The notes beneath the pieces are model-generated. The model made no database searches. It worked only from the letters and a program-made list of their open reading frames with translations, and was not told the origin of the DNA. Position numbers and translations under genes: made by a program. From Treponema sp. (GTDB lineage: Bacteria; Spirochaetota; Spirochaetia; Treponematales; Breznakiellaceae), in NCBI GenBank assembly GCA_031270205.1, contig JAISYA010000210.1, positions 1 through 9,256 on the forward strand: a stretch of DNA of 9,256 bases, read 5' to 3'. Below, piece by piece: positions 1-5,530 of the stretch (its first letter is position 1; the number at the start of each line of letters is the position of its first letter).

Positions 1-645
1 GTGGCCATTACGCTGAATCAGTTTCCCGTAATGAAGCTGCGCGGAACGGTCCCCGATTCTGCGGGCGCCTTTTACCTTGAATCCCTTGAGTACCTGGGGG
101 GCAGCGTCTCAGGCTGGAACGAATACACCCTGGACCTGTCAGGAAGCGGCAGCCTTGCCCTGGGCGAAACCGAAGCGGTGTTCAGCGTTTCCCGGGACCT
201 CGAAACGGTGGAAATTTCCCGCGGGCGGATTCAGCGTTACGACACACGGCTCACCGGAGAGGAGGCCCTCGTCAACCTGGGAAACCGCCGTGAGCGGATC
301 GGCGCCCTTGCCGAATGGATGCGCGCCCGGGAGGCTCCGGCGGGCAGGGGCCGGAAGGACTTTGAAAAATACTGGAAGCCCGTTCTGTTACCTGAAATGG
401 TTGGCGCCAAAAAGCGGCCCCTCGAGTGGCGGCGGGAAAGCGCCCAATGGGTTTGGGCGGAAGACATCCGCTGGAACACGGACTATACCAAACGGGTTTT
501 TCCCGAAGCGCTTTGGGCGGTCCGCAATTCGGGGACCCTGCTCAGAGACTGGGAAGAAGCCCTTGGATGGATATACTTGGAATATGAATGGGAAAGGATC
601 GTCGCGCTGCTTTCCCGCGAACATACACTGCAACGGATTAAGTGA
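1..645 (+). CDS. Conserved-operon protein of unknown function, 5' end possibly outside the window
   Basis: I do not recognise this protein. The frame is open from base 1 (GTG) to a TGA at 643-645, giving at least 214 residues; the true start may lie upstream because the frame has no stop before the edge. The first third looks beta-rich (Gly/Ser-rich, alternating hydrophobics). The rest is charged and Trp-rich, with many Arg, Glu and Trp residues, and looks soluble. No signal peptide or membrane segment is visible in the part present. Its stop codon overlaps the GAGGT ribosome-binding site of exbB (644-648). This supports it being a real gene translationally coupled to the TonB-energising operon. 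An accessory role in TonB-dependent uptake is inferred from position only. Confidence 0.6.
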   Translation: MAITLNQFPVMKLRGTVPDSAGAFYLESLEYLGGSVSGWNEYTLDLSGSGSLALGETEAVFSVSRDLETVEISRGRIQRYDTRLTGEEALVNLGNRRERIGALAEWMRAREAPAGRGRKDFEKYWKPVLLPEMVGAKKRPLEWRRESAQWVWAEDIRWNTDYTKRVFPEALWAVRNSGTLLRDWEEALGWIYLEYEWERIVALLSREHTLQRIK

Positions 646-654
646 GGTAATACA

Positions 655-1356
655 ATGGAAGCCGGAACTGTTTCTTTTTCTCTGCTGGAACTTTTTAACA
701 TGGGGGGGATTTTCATGTGGCCCCTGTTGGTCTTCTCAATCGCGGTGATTGCCATTTCGCTGGAGCGGGCCGTGTATCTGACATACCACAATCTGCGGCT
801 GGATGATCTCGGCGAAAAGGTTTCCGAATATGTGAACCGCCGTGATTACACGGGGGCGATCACCTACCTTTCCGGCCTCACCAAACGGCGCATGGGGGCG
901 CGGGTCCTCCTCGCCCTGGTGAGCCGCGCCAAACCGGGGCAGGGCTTCTCGGAACACCGCCTTGAGCGGGTGACGGAAACCGAGGCGGTAAACTGCGTCA
1001 ACTCCCTGGAGAACGGCTTTAACTTCCTCACCGCCCTGGGTTCGCTTTCGCCCCTCACGGGATTCCTCGGTACCGTTTCGGGCATGATCGGGGCGTTCAG
1101 GTCCATTGCCGAGGCCACGGACGTAAACGCCCAGATCGTGGCCAGCGGTATTTACGAGGCCCTAATCACCACCGTCTTTGGCCTCATCATCGCCATGATC
1201 GCCATGATCTTCCATTCGATATTCAGCCATCTCGTGGACAAATTCGCCGCAGAGGTTGAAAAGACCTGCTCGAACCTGATAGCCCAAATCGCCGATCAGT
1301 ATCTCGCGGCGGCCCGCAGGCTCGCGGCCGCCAAGACAAACCGGAACAAGCAGTAG
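655..1356 (+). CDS. exbB: ExbB/TolQ/MotA-family proton channel subunit
   Basis: Inner-membrane subunit of the ExbB-ExbD-TonB motor, which uses the proton gradient to energise TonB-dependent outer-membrane receptors. The 233 residues give three hydrophobic segments in ExbB topology: about 17-36, 124-146 and 169-190, with a cytoplasmic loop of about 85 residues between the first two. The family signature PLTGFLGTVSGMIGAF spans 133-148. ITT at 171-173 in the third segment aligns with the conserved channel-lining Thr of the family. The length fits ExbB (TolQ is similar). The start is supported by GAGGT at 644-648 with six-base spacing. exbD begins one base after the stop. The adjacent tonB argues for ExbB rather than TolQ; the MotA flagellar branch is unlikely at this size. 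Confidence 0.93.
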   Translation: MEAGTVSFSLLELFNMGGIFMWPLLVFSIAVIAISLERAVYLTYHNLRLDDLGEKVSEYVNRRDYTGAITYLSGLTKRRMGARVLLALVSRAKPGQGFSEHRLERVTETEAVNCVNSLENGFNFLTALGSLSPLTGFLGTVSGMIGAFRSIAEATDVNAQIVASGIYEALITTVFGLIIAMIAMIFHSIFSHLVDKFAAEVEKTCSNLIAQIADQYLAAARRLAAAKTNRNKQ

Positions 1357-1357
1357 C

Positions 1358-1762
1358 ATGAGACTGAAACGCCGGACCAGGCAGGGATTCGCCGATTCAA
1401 GCGCCGCAAGCGATCTCGCGTTCCTGTTGATAATTTATTTTATCGTTATCGCCGGTTTTAACATCAACAAGGGCTTTCTGATGAATCTTCCCGCCAGGGA
1501 TTCCACGCGGTTTATTTTACGGGAAGACCTGCTCCGTTTTTATATGGACGAGTCGGGAACCATTATCCATGAAGGCGCGGCCATTGATATTCCCGCCGCG
1601 GAAAACCTGATCCGTTCCGCGCAGCGGCTCAACCCGAATATCGCGGTCATCCTCAACATAAACCCCCAGGCCTCCTGGCAGCGGGTCGTGTCCTTTGTGG
1701 AACTGGCCCAGGATCTACAAATAGATTCTTTTTCATTTTCCATGCGGAGGGAAACGCCATGA
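1358..1762 (+). CDS. exbD: ExbD/TolR-family biopolymer transport protein, first copy
   Basis: Partner of ExbB: a single-pass inner-membrane protein with a periplasmic domain. It has 134 residues, a basic N-terminus (MRLKRRTRQG), then one membrane helix at about 19-36. Asp19, in SAASDLAFLLIIYF, is in the position of the essential membrane Asp of ExbD that carries protons. The rest forms the periplasmic domain. The ATG lies one base after the exbB stop and has no strong Shine-Dalgarno sequence, so translation probably depends on coupling to exbB. The end overlaps the next gene by four bases (ATGA). It is clearly divergent from the second copy, so this is not a fresh duplication. Confidence 0.88.
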   Translation: MRLKRRTRQGFADSSAASDLAFLLIIYFIVIAGFNINKGFLMNLPARDSTRFILREDLLRFYMDESGTIIHEGAAIDIPAAENLIRSAQRLNPNIAVILNINPQASWQRVVSFVELAQDLQIDSFSFSMRRETP

Positions 1763-2163
1763 AAGTGCGCCGGAATACAGGCAGCCGGTTTTATATTCCC
1801 CTTAATTCCATGTCGGACGTGGCGTTTTTATTGTTGATCTTTATTATGCTCGTGGCGCTGATCAATTACCGCAAGGAAGTAAAGATTGAATACCCCGAGG
1901 CAAAATCGGCAATGCGGACCAGCGCCGAAAAAAATCTTGAGATTTGGATTGACCGCGAAGGCGGCGTGTACCTTGACGGCGAACGCTCGGACCGGGCGGG
2001 AGTGGAACTTGCAATCGTGGATATCTACCGCGGCGCGCCGGACACCCGCGTCCATATCATCGCCGACCGGAACACCCCCTACGAAAAAATAAACGGCGTT
2101 TTGGAAATCCTGCAGATACTCCAATACCGCGTGGTAAGTTTTGTGGTGAAAGATGCTTTCTGA
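1759..2163 (+). CDS. exbD: ExbD/TolR-family biopolymer transport protein, second copy
   Basis: Second ExbD-type subunit, also 134 residues. A short basic N-terminus is followed by a membrane helix at about 19-37 containing Asp20 (NSMSDVAFLLLIFIML), equivalent to the proton-carrying Asp of ExbD. The periplasmic part contains the family pattern of a DREGGVYLDG turn followed by an ADRNTPYEKI segment, typical of ExbD C-terminal domains. It is closer to the ExbD consensus than the preceding copy. GGAGGG at 1746-1751, seven bases before the ATG, gives it a strong ribosome-binding site of its own inside the end of the upstream gene. It overlaps tonB by 11 bases. Paired exbD genes are known from other TonB clusters; whether the two form a heteromeric channel with ExbB is inference. 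Confidence 0.9.
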   Translation: MKVRRNTGSRFYIPLNSMSDVAFLLLIFIMLVALINYRKEVKIEYPEAKSAMRTSAEKNLEIWIDREGGVYLDGERSDRAGVELAIVDIYRGAPDTRVHIIADRNTPYEKINGVLEILQILQYRVVSFVVKDAF

Positions 2164-2782
2164 AAAAAAATTGCGGCTGCTTCTGTTTATAGCCGTCGCC
2201 GGTATACATGTATTGCTCATTCTCTTTTTCGCCTTTAACGTCAGGGCCGCCGCCCAGACGCCGCCTGAAAGCGCCCGCGTTATGAAAGTGACCGATCTTG
2301 CCGAAGAAATCCCCCCTCCCCCGCCGCCCGAGCCTCCCCCGCCCCTCCCGCCGCCTCCGCGCGCGAATCTGCCGGAAGCCGAATCCATCGCGGAAAACAT
2401 GATCGTCACGGAAACGCCGCCTGAGACCGTTGCTCCGGCAAGGGTGATCACGCCGGTCCCCGTTACCCCAAGCGAAGAGTACCTTCCCATACACCAGGTC
2501 TCCGTGGCCCCGAAGTTCGACGAAAGGGAAATCGCCGCCGCCATCGTGTACCCTGAAATAGCCAAACGCTCAGGAATCGAGGGGCGGGTAATCCTGGAAC
2601 TCTTTGTGGACCGCAGCGGGCTGGTGCGGCAGATCCGTATCCTACAGGAAGTCCCGCCGAACCGCGGCTTCGGCGATGCGGCGGTCAGGGCCTTCACCGG
2701 ACGCCGCGGCGCTCCCGCCGAAGCCAACGGCGAGCCGGTCTCCACCCGTTACCGCTATCCGGTTACGTTCAGGCTCCGGTGA
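2153..2782 (+). CDS. tonB: TonB energy-transducing protein
   Basis: Links the ExbB-ExbD motor to TonB-dependent outer-membrane receptors. The 209 residues show TonB architecture. A membrane anchor at about 9-29 contains His19, matching the position of the functionally important His20 of E. coli TonB. A proline-rich stretch follows at about 53-69, with runs of Pro broken by Glu, Leu and Arg. The C-terminal TonB domain runs from about 120 to 209 and includes YPEIAKRSGIEGRV, DRSGLV and a terminal YPVTFRLR strand. It is slightly shorter than the E. coli protein because the rigid spacer is shorter. The ATG lies inside exbD and has only a weak upstream GTGAAAG, so coupling is likely. No clear terminator follows before the tRNA gene. 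Confidence 0.92.
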   Translation: MLSEKKLRLLLFIAVAGIHVLLILFFAFNVRAAAQTPPESARVMKVTDLAEEIPPPPPPEPPPPLPPPPRANLPEAESIAENMIVTETPPETVAPARVITPVPVTPSEEYLPIHQVSVAPKFDEREIAAAIVYPEIAKRSGIEGRVILELFVDRSGLVRQIRILQEVPPNRGFGDAAVRAFTGRRGAPAEANGEPVSTRYRYPVTFRLR

Positions 2783-2835
2783 AAGGGAAAGAATGCAACC
2801 ACGACACGGAAAGGGGAAAAAGATGAACCTGGGGC

Positions 2836-2864
2836 TTGCCTTCGCGCTGTTATCGTGCTAGTAT
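2836..2864 (+). promoter_or_regulatory. Candidate extended -10 promoter for the tRNA gene
   Basis: TTGCCT (2836-2841) and TAGTAT (2859-2864) are separated by exactly 17 bases. Each matches the sigma-70 consensus at four of six positions, and a TG one base before the -10 box makes it an extended -10. Initiation would fall near 2871, just before the mature tRNA 5' end at 2874. Read-through from tonB is also possible. Confidence 0.45.
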
Positions 2865-2873
2865 TATGTGACA

Positions 2874-2947
<74 letters not shown>

Positions 2948-3362
2948 AAGATAATTCGTAACCGTTCACCAGTGTAATTATGAGAAGGAGTATAATTTAG
3001 CCTTGCAACAAGGCGGTGAAGGAAGTTTATTCAAGTTGGAATAGACACAATCGTACAGAAAATTACCGGTTTCCCCTGTTGGTTACAGGTTGTCACTATG
3101 CTCCAGAACCGTTCCATCGCCGTTTCCAGCTCATCGCGGTATACATTTCCCTATATTATTATCCGATTTATTTTCCAGTTTTTCCACACGCCTCCAGCGC
3201 CAATTCCTTGAATTTCCTTATAGACACATTGCTTTGCGCTGTTCAGATCACGCACGGCACGGCATAGCCTTTTCAAGTCTCCCCGGCATAGCCGGGGGTT
3301 TACGTAAAATAATTAGACACTAACAGGTACGAGCGGGGTGTTCATATAACTGACGAACAGAT
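2948..3362. other. Intergenic stretch without a convincing gene; possible decayed mobile-element fragment
   Basis: No open frame here has convincing coding character. The plus-strand frame opening with GTG at 3016 lacks a clear ribosome-binding site and looks random. On the minus strand, one frame stays open for about 54 codons (3313 to 3154), meets a TAG at 3151-3153, then continues about 39 codons to a TGA at 3031-3033. It includes RDLNSAKQ and YRDELETAMERFW, which look protein-like but match no family I can name. A small perfect hairpin (GCCTTG/CAAGGC, 3000-3014) follows a consensus TATAAT at 2991-2996 that has no good -35 box. A GC-rich hairpin at 3281-3297 is listed separately. The picture fits a degraded insertion next to a tRNA gene, but this is weak. 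Confidence 0.3.
3261..3297. repeat. GGCATAGCC repeat pair with a GC-rich hairpin, possible IS200/IS605-type end
   Basis: CCCCGGC-ATA-GCCGGGG at 3281-3297 is a perfect seven-pair hairpin with a three-base loop. Its central GGCATAGCC (3285-3293) is repeated 24 bases upstream at 3261-3269. Short GC-rich hairpins of this kind occur near the ends of IS200/IS605-type elements and in REP sequences. No transposase gene is present here, so the assignment to a mobile element is only a suggestion. The T-run after it is too short (GTTT) for a good terminator. Confidence 0.35.
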
Positions 3363-3420
3363 GAGTCTGTTCCAAAACTAATTGACTGTGCGCTCACGCG
3401 CACGGTTTTGGACCAGGCTC
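3363..3420. repeat. Hairpin A: long palindrome with CTGTTCCAAAAC arm
   Basis: CTGTTCCAAAAC (3367-3378) pairs with GTTTTGGACCAG (3405-3416) with one mismatch. The stem extends outward through GAG/CTC to 3363 and 3420. A second perfect stem, GTGCGC/GCGCAC (3388-3393, 3398-3403) with a four-base loop, is nested inside. The outer arm GAGTCTGTTCCAAAAC differs by one base from the arm of hairpin I at 7246-7261. It opens the A-B-C hairpin cluster. Confidence 0.75.
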
Positions 3421-3422
3421 TT

Positions 3423-3462
3423 GCGGTTTTTCAGGCTAAAGCCTTGCAAAACCGCGTTTTTT
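3423..3462 (+). terminator. Hairpin B: intrinsic terminator with nested stem
   Basis: GCGGTTTT (3423-3430) pairs perfectly with AAAACCGC (3448-3455). A nested stem AGGC/GCCT (3433-3436, 3441-3444) closes a TAAA loop. A run of six T follows at 3457-3462. The T-run makes it a rho-independent terminator in the plus direction, the first strong one downstream of tonB and the tRNA gene. In layout (outer eight-pair stem, nested inner stem, T6, then another palindrome) it matches hairpin D at 7075-7129 on the minus strand. Confidence 0.7.
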
Positions 3463-3470
3463 AAAGGTTA

Positions 3471-3498
3471 CTGTTCCAAAACTGAAGTTTTGGAACAG
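3471..3498. repeat. Hairpin C: perfect CTGTTCCAAAACT palindrome
   Basis: CTGTTCCAAAACT (3471-3483) and AGTTTTGGAACAG (3486-3498) are perfect inverted arms separated by only GA, so the physical loop is probably TGAA or larger. It follows the T-run of hairpin B by eight bases. It shares the core AAACTGAAGT and the flanking TGTTC and GAACA with hairpin E (7037-7070, read on the minus strand), and its CTGTTCCAAAAC arm with hairpins A and I. Confidence 0.85.
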
Positions 3499-3525
3499 CC
3501 TCAGATGTCAGAGATAAAACTACGG

Positions 3526-3576
3526 GGGTACAAATTCCACAAGGATTGGAATTATACTCTACAACCTTCGGTACCC
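3526..3576 (-). terminator. Weak terminator candidate for the minus-strand sugar operon
   Basis: Read on the minus strand, about 30 bases after the ketose 3-epimerase stop, GGGTAC (3576-3571) pairs with GTACCC (3531-3526) and encloses a second inverted pair AATTCC/GGAATT (3553-3548, 3538-3533). A short TTTT tract follows several bases later. The outer stem is only six pairs and the loop between the stems is asymmetric, so termination would be inefficient. It is nevertheless the nearest structured site after the operon end. Confidence 0.3.
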
Positions 3577-3604
3577 AATATTTTGTAAAGTAGAAGCACT
3601 ATAA

Positions 3605-4447
3605 TCAGGAATTGTCTATGCTTCGTTCCATCGTTTTTATATAGTCGATTGCCTGGCCTGCATACCTGTCCATCAAACCGGTTTCGGTCTTTATTTCCTT
3701 TGAACTGTAAGGATCGGCGAGACGGTACATAAATTCCATGGTAAGGGATCCCTCGTATCCGATTTTTTTCAGTATCCGGAGAATTTCCTTGAAATCGATA
3801 TGACCAAACCCTGCGGGTTCGCGGGTGTTGTCCGCTATATGTACATGGAGCAGCTTGTCCTGTATCAGGAGAAGGCTTTTGGTAAAACTGCTTTCTTCTA
3901 TGCTCATGTGGAACAGATCGGCCATGATGCCGACCGCTGGGTGTCCAATATCCACAACAAGGGACCAGGCTTTCTCAAGGGTGTTGGCAAAATAGGTTTC
4001 ATAGCGGTTGATTGCCTCGATCGCAAACCTGACGCCGTGTTTCTGCGCGTAGCCGGCGGCTTCCCGGATATTCTTCACCGCATTGTTTCGTAGTTCGTCA
4101 AGGGTCTTCCCCGCAGGCTGCACCGTTCTTCCGACCGGAGAGGGAACGACAATAATGATCTTCGCTCCAACCTTGACTGCAAAATCGACACTGTCTCTAA
4201 GATAGTTCACGGCATTTTTACCCGCATCGCCGGGGTCCGTCAAGTCACGGTTTTCATCGAATATGCCGCAGAGGGAACGGCAGTCCAGTCCGTACTTGCG
4301 CATGAGCGTCCTGCACTCTTCCGCATCAAGCTTATGCGGTTCGGCGGCAAATTCAATACCATCGTAGCCGTATTTTTTGAGCCGTAGGCAGCTTGTCTCG
4401 ATATCTTCGTCACCGGTAATCCACTGGGTCATCGCAATATGATACAT
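3605..4447 (-). CDS. Ketose 3-epimerase (D-psicose/D-tagatose 3-epimerase family)
   Basis: TIM-barrel metal-dependent epimerase expected to interconvert ketoses at C3. The 280-residue reading shows the four metal ligands Glu144 (FAIEAINRYE), Asp177 (MADLFHM), His203 (HVHIAD) and Glu238 (LTMEFM). Their spacings of 33, 26 and 35 equal those of Glu152, Asp185, His211 and Glu246 in Agrobacterium D-psicose 3-epimerase. The substrate-contacting Glu158, His188 and Arg217 of that enzyme fall on Glu150, His180 and Arg209 here. The exact sugar cannot be read from this. The frame is open to an ATG at 4546, but the start at 4447 is chosen because GGAGGAG (4459-4453) sits correctly before it, the family N-terminus begins there, and the longer start would overlap the permease. 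It is the last gene of the cluster, 70 bases after the permease stop. Confidence 0.85.
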   Translation of the reverse strand: MYHIAMTQWITGDEDIETSCLRLKKYGYDGIEFAAEPHKLDAEECRTLMRKYGLDCRSLCGIFDENRDLTDPGDAGKNAVNYLRDSVDFAVKVGAKIIIVVPSPVGRTVQPAGKTLDELRNNAVKNIREAAGYAQKHGVRFAIEAINRYETYFANTLEKAWSLVVDIGHPAVGIMADLFHMSIEESSFTKSLLLIQDKLLHVHIADNTREPAGFGHIDFKEILRILKKIGYEGSLTMEFMYRLADPYSSKEIKTETGLMDRYAGQAIDYIKTMERSIDNS

Positions 4448-4517
4448 AAAATCTCCTCCATCCCGCTTTGTCGGGCTTTTTCGATAACCCGGCCGCTTGT
4501 TACAAGCCTTGGGGTGT

Positions 4518-5492
4518 TCAACCTTCCTGACGCTCGATAAGCACATTGCGCAGGGCTGTTATCGCAAGCGCGATAAGAATAACGAGCGCGTACACAATAT
4601 CCTGGTAATAAGCGCTGATATGCAGCATGTTGATCGCGTTGGAGATCATGCTCAGAAGAATCACGCCGAACAAGGTGCCGATAACGCCGCCTTTGCCGCC
4701 GTTGATTGACGAGCCGCCGATGACTACCGCGCCTATCGCCTGAAGCTCCATGCCTTTGCCCGTAGTCGCCTGGGCGCCGCTTATTCTGGACAACAGCACC
4801 ATGCAGGCAAAGCCGACAAGCACTCCACTAATCGCGAAAAATTTCAATTTGCTGCGGTTGACATTGATGCCGGATAAATACGCCGCGTTCTCGTTAGTGC
4901 CGATTGCGAATATCTCCCGCCCGGTGCGCGTATGCTTAATCATTAAATACACTAACAGGAATCCGGCGAACAGGATGAGAAACAGAAACGGAATTAAGCC
5001 GAACAGCCTGTAAGACGCGAGAAAACGGTACTTTCCGTAAAGGGTCTGCATATAGCCTTTTGTCAAAATAAGCGCCGCGCCGTAAAACAGGCTCGATGTC
5101 GCCAGGGTTACAATGAACGACGGCGCCCTGAACAGGATCGACATACCGCCGTTAAGCAGCGAGCAGGCTACACAGAGCGCTATCGCGAGCACCGAGACGG
5201 CAAAGGAGTTTACTTCCTTGTTGATAAGGATGGCCATAACACAGGTTGTAAACCCTATCATATTGCCTACGGAAATATCAAAGTGCCCGGATATGATCAG
5301 GATTGTCATGCCTGCGGCGACAAGCCCGAGGCTGGTAGACTGCGATATGATGCTGCTGATGTTGGTCCAGGTGATGAATTTAGGATTGATAGTCGTCGTC
5401 ACCGCGCCGATGATAATGACAAATGCAAGCAGTATGACTGGCTGCGAAAACAAAAACCTTCCAAGCCGCTTATTTGAACCGATTTTATCCAT
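4518..5492 (-). CDS. Ribose/galactoside-type ABC transporter permease (RbsC/MglC family)
   Basis: Inner-membrane permease of a carbohydrate uptake ABC transporter, expected to work as a homodimer with the upstream two-domain ATPase. The 324 residues are strongly hydrophobic, with roughly eight to ten membrane helices. The family motif GHFDISVG is at about 69-76, equivalent to the G-x-D-L-S-V-G motif of RbsC. A cytoplasmic loop GREIFAIGTNENAAYLSGIN at about 201-220 is the usual ATPase contact. The C-terminal AIGAVVIGGSSINGGKGG (about 252-269) is a hallmark of this permease branch. GGAGGT at 5506-5501, eight bases upstream, fixes the start. It begins 38 bases after the ATPase stop. Substrate is not predictable from the permease. 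Confidence 0.93.
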   Translation of the reverse strand: MDKIGSNKRLGRFLFSQPVILLAFVIIIGAVTTTINPKFITWTNISSIISQSTSLGLVAAGMTILIISGHFDISVGNMIGFTTCVMAILINKEVNSFAVSVLAIALCVACSLLNGGMSILFRAPSFIVTLATSSLFYGAALILTKGYMQTLYGKYRFLASYRLFGLIPFLFLILFAGFLLVYLMIKHTRTGREIFAIGTNENAAYLSGINVNRSKLKFFAISGVLVGFACMVLLSRISGAQATTGKGMELQAIGAVVIGGSSINGGKGGVIGTLFGVILLSMISNAINMLHISAYYQDIVYALVILIALAITALRNVLIERQEG

Positions 5493-5530
5493 ACCGAATG
5501 ACCTCCGCGGCGCCTATACCCGCCTTGTTT

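Noticed and set aside
288..296. Residues 288-296 of the ABC ATPase (lower-strand gene 5531-7012): Arg in the second P-loop as a damaging mutation
   Set aside because: The second domain of RbsA/MglA-type ATPases normally has a degenerate Walker A, so this is expected. The coordinates here are residue numbers in that protein.
1828..2745. Minus-strand frame of 305 codons
   Set aside because: It is antisense to exbD and tonB. Its Gly/Arg-rich low-complexity middle is the complement of the tonB proline codons.
3382..3588. Plus-strand 68-codon frame
   Set aside because: It is a read-through of hairpins A, B and C; the palindromes account for its sequence and there is no ribosome-binding site.
4448..4546. 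Longer N-terminus for the ketose 3-epimerase starting at 4546
   Set aside because: It would add 33 residues absent from the family and overlap the permease end; the strong GGAGGAG points to 4447.
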